Below, piece after piece: positions 9,125-16,904 of a stretch of DNA of 44,125 bases (position 1 is its first letter; every line of letters begins with the position of its first letter). The DNA is from Candidatus Amulumruptor caecigallinarius. Its GTDB lineage: Bacteria; Bacteroidota; Bacteroidia; Bacteroidales; Muribaculaceae. The DNA is taken from the NCBI GenBank assembly GCA_944321825.1, contig CALUMU010000006.1:1-44125 (forward strand). Direction: 5' to 3'. The notes below the pieces were generated by a model, which searched no databases, was not told the origin of the DNA, and saw only the letters and a program-made list of their open reading frames with translations. The position numbers were made by a program, and so were the translations under genes.

Positions 9125-11140
9125 ATGAAATCACGCGATAAGCTCTACTTGTTGACAACCTTCATAATCATGGTGCTGACGGGCTCTCTTTCGGCGCAAG
9201 CCCAGATGGAGAATCCGGTGCGCTGGAACATCAAAACTGTAGAAGATGCCTCTGAACGGACAGTGACATTGGAGATGACGGCCTCGATAGATAAAGGCTG
9301 GCATATGTACAGCAACCAGATAGACCCTGCTGTAGGACCTACACCGTTGAGCATCGACCTGAAAGATGCCAAAGGGCTTAAGGCTGTCGGAGAGCTATGG
9401 GTATCGGAAGCTCCCGAGCATAAGTTTGACGATGTGTTTCAGGCTGATTTGAGCTGGTGGACGGGTCGTGTGGTGCTGAAGCGTGTTTTTGAAGTGACCG
9501 CTGACAGTTATACACTAAGCGGTGCGATAAGATTCCAGGCGTGCAATGACGAGAGCTGTCTGCCTCCGTCTAAGGAGCCGTTTGACTTCAGCGGCAGTAT
9601 GGGCATATCCACGGTCTCCGTCAATGGCGGTGCGCTCCATGCGGCAGGTGATACGATAACGGACAACGTAGTTACGGTTGCTGCAGACAGTGTCCCGGCT
9701 GCTGCCGCCACGGTCAACGACCTGTGGGCGCCGGTCACATTTGACGCTGCCAATCAGGCTGATGATTACAAATCGTCATCGATGTGGTGGATTTTCTTTA
9801 CCTGCTTTATCGGTGGTTTCATCGCTTTGTTGACACCGTGTGTGTGGCCCATGATTCCGCTTACTGTGAGCTTTTTCCTAAAGAAAGGCAAAAGCCGTAG
9901 GCGTGCCGTAGGTGATGCATTGACTTATGGTCTGTCAATCATTGTCATATATGTGCTTTTAGGCATGGTAGTCACGCTGATATTCGGGGCTGATTCGCTC
10001 AATGCCCTGTCGACCAGTGCGATATGCAACATAATATTTTTCCTGTTGCTGGTGGTGTTTGCCATATCGTTTTTCGGGGCGTTTGATTTGACTCTGCCGT
10101 CGAAGATGGTCAATAAGATTGATGCACGTGCAGAGAAATCGACGGGGTTGCTCGGCATGTTTCTGATGGCTTTTACATTGACATTGGTGTCGTTTTCGTG
10201 TACAGGTCCTATTATCGGCACACTGCTCGTCGAGGCGGCTACATCGGGTGACAAGTTCGGTCCGATGATAGGCATGTTGGGCTTCTCGCTCGCGCTGGCG
10301 ATACCGTTTGCGCTTTTTGCTCTCTTTCCGTCATGGCTTCAGAGCGCTCCTAAGAGCGGCAGCTGGATGGGTACAGTCAAGGTGGTGCTCGGCTTTATAG
10401 AGCTTGCGCTGTCGCTGAAGTTCCTGTCGGTAGCGGATCTGGCTTATGGGTGGCATATATTAGACCGCGAAGTGTTCCTGTGTCTGTGGATTGCCATGTT
10501 CGGTCTGTTGGGCGCATACCTGATGGGTTGGTTCAATTTCAAGCATTATGGACCTGCCGACTCGTCGATAGGACTTGTCAGATTTTTCATAGCCATGGTT
10601 TCGTTTGCTTTTGCCATGTATCTCGTGCCGGGGCTTTGGGGTGCGCCTCTCAAGGGGGTCAGTGCGTTTGTCCCGCCGCTTTACACGCAGGATTTCAACC
10701 TTTACGGTGACGGACTGAAAGAGTACCACGACTATGATGAAGGCATGGCGGTAGCGGAGCGAGAGGGTAAACCCGTATTTGTCGATTTCTCAGGGTATGG
10801 GTGCGTCAACTGCCGCAAGATGGAAGGAGCTGTGCTCGACCAGCCCGAAGTAAAGACCTTGATAGACGATAACTTCGTGGTGATAAAGCTGATGGTGGAT
10901 GAGAAGAAATCTCTGCCCCAGCCCCGTAAGGTTGTGGAAAACGGGCGAGAAATAACATTAGATACTTATGGCGAGTTGTGGAGCTATCTGCAGCGCAGCA
11001 AATTCGGAGCCAATGCCCAGCCATATTATGTGGTGCTGGATCCCCAAGGCCGTATGTTGTCAGGTCCGTACAGCTACGATGAGGATGTCGCGAAGTTTAT
11101 GGGATTTCTCCAGAAAGGTCTTGACAGTTTCAAAAAGTAG
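9125..11140 (+). CDS. dsbD: Thiol:disulfide interchange protein DsbD
   Basis: A 671-residue inner-membrane reductase passing electrons from cytoplasmic thioredoxin to the periplasm. A signal peptide (1-26, ending SLSAQA) is followed by the N-terminal alpha domain (about 30-150) with its redox pair in FQACNDESCLPP (Cys140, Cys145). Eight or so membrane helices (about 220-520) hold the two essential cysteines in TPCVWPMIP (Cys239) and SFSCTGPIIG (Cys359). The C-terminal thioredoxin-fold gamma domain has GYGCVNCRKM (Cys560, Cys563). All three cysteine pairs are present, so the cascade is likely functional. Its 3' end overlaps the convergent holin-like gene by 11 bp. Confidence 0.95.
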   Translation: MKSRDKLYLLTTFIIMVLTGSLSAQAQMENPVRWNIKTVEDASERTVTLEMTASIDKGWHMYSNQIDPAVGPTPLSIDLKDAKGLKAVGELWVSEAPEHKFDDVFQADLSWWTGRVVLKRVFEVTADSYTLSGAIRFQACNDESCLPPSKEPFDFSGSMGISTVSVNGGALHAAGDTITDNVVTVAADSVPAAAATVNDLWAPVTFDAANQADDYKSSSMWWIFFTCFIGGFIALLTPCVWPMIPLTVSFFLKKGKSRRRAVGDALTYGLSIIVIYVLLGMVVTLIFGADSLNALSTSAICNIIFFLLLVVFAISFFGAFDLTLPSKMVNKIDARAEKSTGLLGMFLMAFTLTLVSFSCTGPIIGTLLVEAATSGDKFGPMIGMLGFSLALAIPFALFALFPSWLQSAPKSGSWMGTVKVVLGFIELALSLKFLSVADLAYGWHILDREVFLCLWIAMFGLLGAYLMGWFNFKHYGPADSSIGLVRFFIAMVSFAFAMYLVPGLWGAPLKGVSAFVPPLYTQDFNLYGDGLKEYHDYDEGMAVAEREGKPVFVDFSGYGCVNCRKMEGAVLDQPEVKTLIDDNFVVIKLMVDEKKSLPQPRKVVENGREITLDTYGELWSYLQRSKFGANAQPYYVVLDPQGRMLSGPYSYDEDVAKFMGFLQKGLDSFKK

Positions 11141-11597
11141 CGTCCTTGCGGTTTTTGCGATAGAGCTGCCACATTTTTTTGAAAAGCGAACGGAGCCGTG
11201 GACCTTGTTCAAGGTTTTCGAGTATGCTTTTGGTTTCGATCAGTATGTGTCCGGCAGTGCCCATAGAAGTCAGCCACAAGAATGGCGGCGGGGTAGATAC
11301 GCCATGGTCGTGCAGGAATATGCAGCTTAGCACTATGGCAACGTCGATGGCCGACAGCATGCCCATAAGCGTCAGATAGGATGACAGTTTGCCTACGGTG
11401 CGTCTGAATCCACGCGATGTGCGTTTCAGTCCGTTGCGACGGGACTTGCGTATTCCGCTCCATAAATCTATGAGTACACAAAATACCACGGAGGAGTATT
11501 CTACAGCTCCGATGAGGCATAGCTGGATGATGGTGGGGATGGACGAGTCGGGGTCTGGGAGAAATAGCTCGGATACGAAGAATGAAAGGGTGTGCAT
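11130..11597 (-). CDS. Holin-like membrane protein
   Basis: A 155-residue protein with about three to four hydrophobic segments (near 20-42, 72-93 and 103-118). The stretch VLIDLWSGIRKSRRNGLKRT (41-60) followed by SRGFRRTVGKLSSY resembles the Bacteroidetes proteins annotated as phage holin family (toxin secretion/phage lysis holin type), which share an Asp-x-Trp-Ser-Gly motif followed by a basic loop. There are no other phage genes nearby, so a chromosomal role or a domesticated remnant is more likely than lysis. It is convergent with dsbD, overlapping 11 bp. Confidence 0.6.
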   Translation of the reverse strand: MHTLSFFVSELFLPDPDSSIPTIIQLCLIGAVEYSSVVFCVLIDLWSGIRKSRRNGLKRTSRGFRRTVGKLSSYLTLMGMLSAIDVAIVLSCIFLHDHGVSTPPPFLWLTSMGTAGHILIETKSILENLEQGPRLRSLFKKMWQLYRKNRKDATF

Positions 11598-11673
11598 GTC
11601 GTGAAAAGATTAGGATGTGAGGGCGTTTCACGACAAATTTATATCTCCGAGCGTATAGCGGTGTGCGAAAATG

Positions 11674-12117
11674 TCAGTATATCAGCATCCAGTATGAACC
11701 GCAGTCTCGGAGATACTGTACCTGCGACCATGGGATCATCTCGTCGGGCGGGACCCGCCTGTCGGGGTCGGGACGGTATTCTATCTTGACGTACCTGTCA
11801 CGGCAGATGATGAGCCTGTGGGGTATGATGGCGCGAGCCGTAGCCGGTTTAAGAGCGTAGGAGTAGAATATTATCAATATGACTGACGGTATGAGCACCA
11901 TGACAAGCATCAAAGCCACGAGAGCCCAGCGGATGTCATGGAACCCTACGGACATAGCGGTAAGGATGACGGGAGGGGCGGCCAAGGCGATCCCCCATAT
12001 TTTCAGCCACCGGCCAAGGAGATGGCGTACCATGGCTGAGACCGGCACTTTGAAATAGTCGGTGGTGATGCAGCTGTCAGTCACCATATCTCCTGCTTCC
12101 ATTTCCGTGGTAGGCAT
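11674..12117 (-). CDS. Small membrane protein, YcxB/PH-like C-terminus
   Basis: A 147-residue protein with two membrane helices (about 38-56 and 64-88) followed by a short beta-rich tail (IIPHRLIICRDRYVKIEYR, then IPWSQVQYLRDCGSYW). Helix pair plus a PH-like tail with an IPWSQV-type motif recalls the YcxB-like family, but the tail ends early. In another frame the bases just past the stop encode about 14 plausible residues (TFSHTAIRSEI), so a recent frameshift is possible. The ATG at 12117 overlaps the upstream acyltransferase gene by 37 bp; Met11 at 12087 would reduce this to 7 bp. Likely cotranscribed with that gene. Confidence 0.6.
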   Translation of the reverse strand: MPTTEMEAGDMVTDSCITTDYFKVPVSAMVRHLLGRWLKIWGIALAAPPVILTAMSVGFHDIRWALVALMLVMVLIPSVILIIFYSYALKPATARAIIPHRLIICRDRYVKIEYRPDPDRRVPPDEMIPWSQVQYLRDCGSYWMLIY

Positions 12118-14252
12118 GACATTATCTTTTCAATAAGTGGAGGCATCCACCTGCGTTTATAATGGAATATTATGACGGCGAGCAGCCAAGTGCCGAGGAA
12201 CGAGCCTGCAATCATAAGCCAGAATGAGAGAGAAAAGCCGTGGGCGTTGAAGAATCGCGATAATACATCGTAGTATAACATGCATCCGGGACGGCTTTCC
12301 TGAATCAGATAACACCCTAACGATGCAGAGCCGAGAAGATTGACGAACTTGCTTCGGAAAGAGAATCTGATGAAAAAGCATACGAAGAAAAATGCGCTCA
12401 GATTGACCAGAAGCCCGTGACGCTGTGCAGGAGAGAACAGGGATTTCTGGACATCAGTCACGTCTATTGTTAGCAGATGGAGGGCTCCTTGTATCAATCC
12501 TGACAGTATGAAGCCCGATACGAGGACTGTCAAAGGTATGGAGTGGAGCTTTGTATCGCGGGAGATCCACCAACCGACGACATATAGCCAGATGAAGTAA
12601 TATATTGTGTCGGCAGGGAAAATCGAGCCGTTATGGTCGAATCCCCAGTAGTTCAACATGTCGTGTAGGGGATTCTGGCCTATCCATCCGCAGTATATGC
12701 CGGCGCAGGTAAGTGTAAGTACGAGTAGCCGCAGCGACTGGATATCTATTTGCTTGAGCCCTGCATTGATGAGAGGGGCCAGTGTGATTAGCATCAGGTA
12801 GGCTTTTATGAACCAGTAGCTGCTGCTGCCAATGGGAAATATGAGGTGTTTTACAAGGTCGGATGTTGCGGGAAATTCGTTAGATGTCCTGCCTATCCCT
12901 ATTATGATGATTAGCGAGAGTATATTGAAGAGCAGCACTGTCAGCCATATGTTTATAACGGCCTTCCATGAAAGGCGCAACCCGAGTGTCCCAAGGAGTA
13001 TCACGTATACCGACACGCAGCATGACGTTATGCCGAAGAAGACGACGGCCCATGAGTCATATGATTCGAATCCAGGAGCTACATGGGAGAATGTCAGATG
13101 CTCCCCCATGATCATGCACATGGCCAGCACACGCGCCAGCTCTATGGATGAGTTGCGTTGAGATGAACGTATAGAGGTGCCGATTTGCTGCAATGGCTGT
13201 GAGGCCGTAGCCACGCTGAGTCGGGGCAACCGCCGTCCGACAGCTCCGGCAACGAGCATGACGGGGTCGTAGATTATCCATGCCGTCAGGGCTGCAAGGG
13301 CTGTAGTGGCGAGGCATATCACCGTAAATGAGAGCATATTTGAGCGGATGGACAGCTCGACCAGATCCGTAATACACGTGGCTGCCGGACCGGTTATCAG
13401 CATGAAAGAGCCGAGTATGGCAGTTGCGAGCCACGGGGGTCCGGCGTAAGCCCGACGCGAGCGAGAGACATAGGCGACCGTCAGGATGGAGGCCGAGAGG
13501 GTGAACAGGTCGTTGGCGTAATGGGAATCAAACCAGTAGGTCCATGGGCCGCTTATCCAGTCATGGACAAAGATTGTCATGGCGAGGCCGGCAAAACATA
13601 AGACAATGCCTGTAATCAGCAGCCGAGCCGGAACTCTGTCCAATGGACGGTGGACACGAAGGAAATATCCCACGGCATAGAGATAGATGAAGTAATACAG
13701 GTTCCAGTGCCACCATGCCAGGTAATTTTCGGCCAGCCATCCGCATACGGTTACAGATGCCGTCAATATGATGACGAGCGATGACAGCTGATGCCTGCTG
13801 AGTGCAGAGAGGCCACGGTTGATAAGCGGAGACAATATAAGCAGGAACAGATAGCCGTGGATGAGGCGGCCGGGCATGGACGATACCGGGAAGGATATCA
13901 TGGTCAGTGCCGTAGATGCCAGTTGGGTGTCATCGGATGTGGCTGAATACCATACGGGCAGATGGGAACCCGCCATGGAGACGAATGTCAGATTGATGGC
14001 ATCGTAAGAGAGGGCTACCAATGCAAGCATTATGACAGACTTCCACGACATACGCAGTCCGCAATAGCCGAATGTCAGCAGGAGCAAGTTGATGCCGGTG
14101 GAGAGTGCATTTCCGGCGAACTGGAGTGTCGATGCGGATGCTCCCCAGCTTTCTCCTATGTACGTGACAGCATACATCGCCACCACCATGGTCGCGGCTA
14201 TGGCTGCGGTAACCGCTATGGCGGTCTGGCGGAAAGGCTGGGGCAGGGTCAT
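12081..14252 (-). CDS. Double-unit acyltransferase-3-like membrane protein
   Basis: A 723-residue polytopic protein that reads as two acyltransferase-3 units fused head to tail. The second unit (about 365-700) begins SSIELARVLAMCMIMGEHL, resembling the Arg...His motif helix of this family, which O-acylates sugars. The first unit (about 1-350) has matching segments: GYCGLRMSWKSVIMLAL against GTLGLRLSWKAVINIWL, RLIHGYLFLLILSPLIN against WFIKAYLMLITLAPLIN, and YYFIYLYAVGYFL against YYFIWLYVVGWWI. Its N-terminal helix lacks the Arg/His motif, so the first unit is probably not catalytic. It starts 15 bp after radA and probably shares its transcript; the next gene overlaps its 3' end. Confidence 0.78.
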   Translation of the reverse strand: MTLPQPFRQTAIAVTAAIAATMVVAMYAVTYIGESWGASASTLQFAGNALSTGINLLLLTFGYCGLRMSWKSVIMLALVALSYDAINLTFVSMAGSHLPVWYSATSDDTQLASTALTMISFPVSSMPGRLIHGYLFLLILSPLINRGLSALSRHQLSSLVIILTASVTVCGWLAENYLAWWHWNLYYFIYLYAVGYFLRVHRPLDRVPARLLITGIVLCFAGLAMTIFVHDWISGPWTYWFDSHYANDLFTLSASILTVAYVSRSRRAYAGPPWLATAILGSFMLITGPAATCITDLVELSIRSNMLSFTVICLATTALAALTAWIIYDPVMLVAGAVGRRLPRLSVATASQPLQQIGTSIRSSQRNSSIELARVLAMCMIMGEHLTFSHVAPGFESYDSWAVVFFGITSCCVSVYVILLGTLGLRLSWKAVINIWLTVLLFNILSLIIIIGIGRTSNEFPATSDLVKHLIFPIGSSSYWFIKAYLMLITLAPLINAGLKQIDIQSLRLLVLTLTCAGIYCGWIGQNPLHDMLNYWGFDHNGSIFPADTIYYFIWLYVVGWWISRDTKLHSIPLTVLVSGFILSGLIQGALHLLTIDVTDVQKSLFSPAQRHGLLVNLSAFFFVCFFIRFSFRSKFVNLLGSASLGCYLIQESRPGCMLYYDVLSRFFNAHGFSLSFWLMIAGSFLGTWLLAVIIFHYKRRWMPPLIEKIMSCLPRKWKQEIW

Positions 14253-14267
14253 CGGCGGTCGGTATGG

Positions 14268-15632
14268 TTAAGCGAATAAAGCCTTGAAAGCCTCCTCTAC
14301 TTTGGCGACCTCGATGCAGCGGATTTTCATCTTGGAAGTGTCGATGCCTTTGAGGTTGCCACGGGGGATGAGTATGGATGACATGCCGAGTTTTTCGGCT
14401 TCGATGATGCGCTGCTCGATACGTGTCACGGGGCGGATCTCTCCAGAGAGCCCTATTTCTCCGGCCATGCAGATGCCACGCGGGACGGCGAGGTCCACAT
14501 TGCTTGACATGATGGCGGCAATCACGGCCATGTCAAGGGCAGGGTCGTTGACTTTAATGCCTCCGGCGATGTTGAGAAACACATCCTTGGATGCGAGGCG
14601 GAATCCGGCCCGCTTCTCAAGCACTGCCAGCAGCATGTTCATGCGCTTGGAGTCGAAACCGGTCACCGCGCGCTGCGGGGTGCCGTAGGCTGCGGTGGAT
14701 ACAAGGGCCTGTACTTCGATCATGAACGGGCGTATGCCGTCGAGCGTCACTCCTATAGCAACACCCGACAGCTCCTCTTCCGAATGGCTAAGGAGCATTT
14801 CGGAGGGGTTGGCAACCTCCCTGAGTCCGCGTTGGCACATTTCGTAGATGCCTAACTCGGATGTGCTGCCGAAACGGTTTTTGATGCTGCGGAGTATTCG
14901 GTACATGTAGTGCTTGTCGCCTTCGAAGTGCAGCACTACATCTACAATGTGTTCAAGCACTTTGGGACCGGCTATGCTGCCTTCTTTGGTGATGTGGCCG
15001 ATGAGGAGCACCGGCACGCCTGATGTCTTGGAGTAGCGTAGCAACTGTGCGGCACATTCGCGGACCTGGCTGACGCTCCCTGCCGACGACTCTATGGCAT
15101 CGGATGCTATGGTCTGTATGGAGTCGACCACGAGCAGCTGCGGCTTTACGTTGCCGATGTGGTCCATTATGGATTCAAGAGAGGTCTCGCAGACTATGTA
15201 GCAGTTTTCGCTGAGACGCCCGAGGCGTTCAGCTCTCATCTTGAGCTGGGCGGCGCTTTCTTCGCCGGATACATAGAGTATGCGACGGCTTTTTATGGAA
15301 AGCACGTTCTGCAGCACGAGAGTCGACTTGCCTATGCCCGGTTCGCCGCCTATAAGCACCATCGACCCCGTCACGAGTCCTCCGCCGAGTACGCGGTTGA
15401 GCTCGTCGGACGGCATATGTATCCTTTCCTCGTGGCTATGAGGTATTTCTGACACCTTGACGGGACGGCTTTTTATCTCCCGTGATGCCAGCGGGGCTTT
15501 AGATGTCGTGGCGGCGATGCGCTCCTCGACCATTGTATTCCACTGTCCGCACTGGGGGCAGCGGCCTTCCCATTTCGGTGACTCCGCTCCGCACTCTGTG
15601 CAGAACCATGCAGTCTTGATTTTCTTTGCCAT
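14268..15632 (-). CDS. radA: DNA repair protein RadA
   Basis: A 454-residue RadA (Sms), a hexameric DnaB-like ATPase that promotes branch migration during recombination. A C4 zinc finger (Cys11, Cys14, Cys25, Cys28) is followed by Walker A GGEPGIGKST (95-104), Walker B in LLVVDSIQT (167-174), the RadA-specific KNRFG motif (251-255), and a Lon-like C-terminal domain (about 270-450). The length is standard. A TATCTTTG promoter box lies 19 nt upstream of the ATG. The acyltransferase gene follows after 15 bp. Confidence 0.97.
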   Translation of the reverse strand: MAKKIKTAWFCTECGAESPKWEGRCPQCGQWNTMVEERIAATTSKAPLASREIKSRPVKVSEIPHSHEERIHMPSDELNRVLGGGLVTGSMVLIGGEPGIGKSTLVLQNVLSIKSRRILYVSGEESAAQLKMRAERLGRLSENCYIVCETSLESIMDHIGNVKPQLLVVDSIQTIASDAIESSAGSVSQVRECAAQLLRYSKTSGVPVLLIGHITKEGSIAGPKVLEHIVDVVLHFEGDKHYMYRILRSIKNRFGSTSELGIYEMCQRGLREVANPSEMLLSHSEEELSGVAIGVTLDGIRPFMIEVQALVSTAAYGTPQRAVTGFDSKRMNMLLAVLEKRAGFRLASKDVFLNIAGGIKVNDPALDMAVIAAIMSSNVDLAVPRGICMAGEIGLSGEIRPVTRIEQRIIEAEKLGMSSILIPRGNLKGIDTSKMKIRCIEVAKVEEAFKALFA

Positions 15633-15650
15633 AAGTAAGTGTTAGCATGG

Positions 15651-15658
15651 CAAAGATA
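15651..15658 (-). promoter_or_regulatory. radA promoter -7 box
   Basis: Minus-strand TATCTTTG matches TAnnTTTG, 19 nt upstream of the radA ATG and divergent from the focA-like promoter. Confidence 0.65.
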
Positions 15659-15679
15659 GCGAATATGTAGGAAAAGGTG

Positions 15680-15687
15680 TAAATTTG
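15680..15687 (+). promoter_or_regulatory. focA-like gene promoter -7 box
   Basis: TAAATTTG matches TAnnTTTG, 19 nt upstream of the ATG at 15707. Confidence 0.65.
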
Positions 15688-15706
15688 CTTTAAAATTAGA
15701 CTACTT

Positions 15707-16471
15707 ATGAAATCACAGCAGCAGATTATAGGAGAATTGGCGGGCGTAGGAGTCGCGAAGGCGGCTTACAGGCCTATGGAAAAATTGGTGCGCACCGTGC
15801 TGGCCGGGGCTTTCATAGCTTTGGGCGGCATCCTGTCGGTAGTAGCATCTGCGGGGTTTGCTGCCAATCCGTCTGCTCAGAAAGTTATGTCGGGGCTGGC
15901 GTTCCCGATAGGGCTTCTGCTGACTGTGGTTTTCGGTGCGGAACTTTTTACAGGAAATTGTGCGGTGCTGATGCCTGCCGCACTTAAGAAACGACTTTCA
16001 GCAGTCCAGGTCATATGTAACCTTGCGGTGGTATGGATAGGTAACTTTGTCGGCGCGGCGGCGGTAGTGGGTCTGTTTGTCATAGGCGGCGGACTGCTTG
16101 ATGCAGAGCCGTTTTCCTCGGCAATGGCGGCGTTGTCGAAATTGAAAGTTTCGTTGCCGCCGCTGACAGCTTTTTGGCGTGGCATAGGGTGTAATTGGCT
16201 TGTATGCCTTGCGATATGGCTGGCGTTGACATCCGACAGTCTTGTCGGCAAGGCTGTCGGTTGCTGGATTCCTGTTGCGGCATTTGTGGTACTCGGACTC
16301 GAACACTCCGTGGCCAACATGTTTTTTATCCCGGCCGGAATGTACGTGTCGGGGGTGTGGGACTTTGGCGGCCTTGCTGCCAATCTAATACCTGTCACTT
16401 TGGGCAATATAGCCGGCGGTGCGCTTTTTGTGGGTTGCCTTTATGCGTGGCTTTATGGCGCGAAAGATTGA
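15707..16471 (+). CDS. Formate/nitrite transporter family protein
   Basis: A 254-residue pentameric FNT-type channel for small monovalent anions such as formate or nitrite. Six membrane segments are visible. Family signatures include FGAELFTGNC (83-92), RGIGCNWLVCLAIWLA (158-173), LEHSVANMFFIPAGMYV with the pore histidine (about 198-214) and NLIPVTLGNIAGGALF (225-240). No formate or nitrite enzyme gene adjoins it, so the substrate is not fixed by context. It is divergent from radA and convergent with tRNA-Pro. Confidence 0.92.
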   Translation: MKSQQQIIGELAGVGVAKAAYRPMEKLVRTVLAGAFIALGGILSVVASAGFAANPSAQKVMSGLAFPIGLLLTVVFGAELFTGNCAVLMPAALKKRLSAVQVICNLAVVWIGNFVGAAAVVGLFVIGGGLLDAEPFSSAMAALSKLKVSLPPLTAFWRGIGCNWLVCLAIWLALTSDSLVGKAVGCWIPVAAFVVLGLEHSVANMFFIPAGMYVSGVWDFGGLAANLIPVTLGNIAGGALFVGCLYAWLYGAKD

Positions 16472-16530
16472 GGGGGCTGTTTGGAGTCAGCGGACAAGAG
16501 CGGTTGGCAATAAGAGGATTGTCCGGCGGT

Positions 16531-16636
16531 GGCCATGGCTTGCGCCGCCCAGCCCTTGCAGGGCTGATTATATGGGAGTGCGCCATCGCAACGGGGCTTG
16601 CGCCCCGCCCTACTATTCTTTTGCTCCTGCGGAGCT
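16531..16636 (+). repeat. Composite three-hairpin intergenic element, family C (copy 1)
   Basis: About 106 bp with three palindromes in order: AGCCCTTGCAGGGCT, GGGGCTTGCGCCCC and GCTCCTGCGGAGC. The same order is found at 42466-42550 and, inverted, at 42706-42809. A 30-bp block (16589-16618) is identical to 42504-42533. It lies between the 3' ends of the focA-like gene and tRNA-Pro. Confidence 0.85.
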
Positions 16637-16684
16637 GTTATCTTTCATCGCTGACCCATATGATGCTGCTCTGATGGATAAATA

Positions 16685-16717
16685 AAAAAGGGCGGAGCTT
16701 GTGGCTTCGTCCTTTTT
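16685..16717 (+). terminator. Terminator hairpin between focA-like gene and tRNA-Pro
   Basis: AAAAAGGGCGGAGC pairs with GCTTCGTCCTTTTT around a 5-nt loop; the two wobble pairs are G-U on the plus strand, so it fits plus-strand transcripts best, though A/T flanks could serve both directions. Confidence 0.7.
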
Positions 16718-16727
16718 GCTTTTGTGT

Positions 16728-16804
16728 TGGTCGGGGTGACTAGACTCGAACTAGCGACCTCACGCCCCCCAGACGCGTACTCTAACCAACTGAGCTACAC
16801 CCCG
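16728..16804 (-). tRNA. tRNA-Pro (GGG anticodon)
   Basis: The minus strand folds as a complete cloverleaf: acceptor CGGGGTG/CACCCCG, D arm GCTCAGTTGGTTAGAGT, anticodon stem CGCGT/GCGTG with loop CTGGGGG (anticodon GGG), five-base variable loop, and T arm CTAGT closing GCTAG with loop TTCGAGT. The discriminator A and CCA are encoded (16731-16728). A promoter with both -33 and -7 elements lies just upstream. Confidence 0.95.
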
Positions 16805-16825
16805 ATTTTATTTTCAAAAGCGATG

Positions 16826-16856
16826 CAAAGGTAAGCAGTTTGGATGAATGATGCAA
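16826..16856 (-). promoter_or_regulatory. tRNA-Pro promoter
   Basis: On the minus strand a TTG (16856-16854) is followed after exactly 20 nt by TACCTTTG (16833-16826), a good match to the Bacteroidetes -33/-7 promoter, about 21 nt before the tRNA 5' end. Confidence 0.75.
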
Positions 16857-16904
16857 TACTTTGCTTCAAAAATTATCACATTTTAACAATGGGGCATCAT
16901 GACT

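Noticed and set aside
11130-11597. Prophage remnant, based on the holin-like gene
   Set aside because: No integrase, lysin, structural or attachment sequences are seen around it; neighbours are ordinary chromosomal genes.
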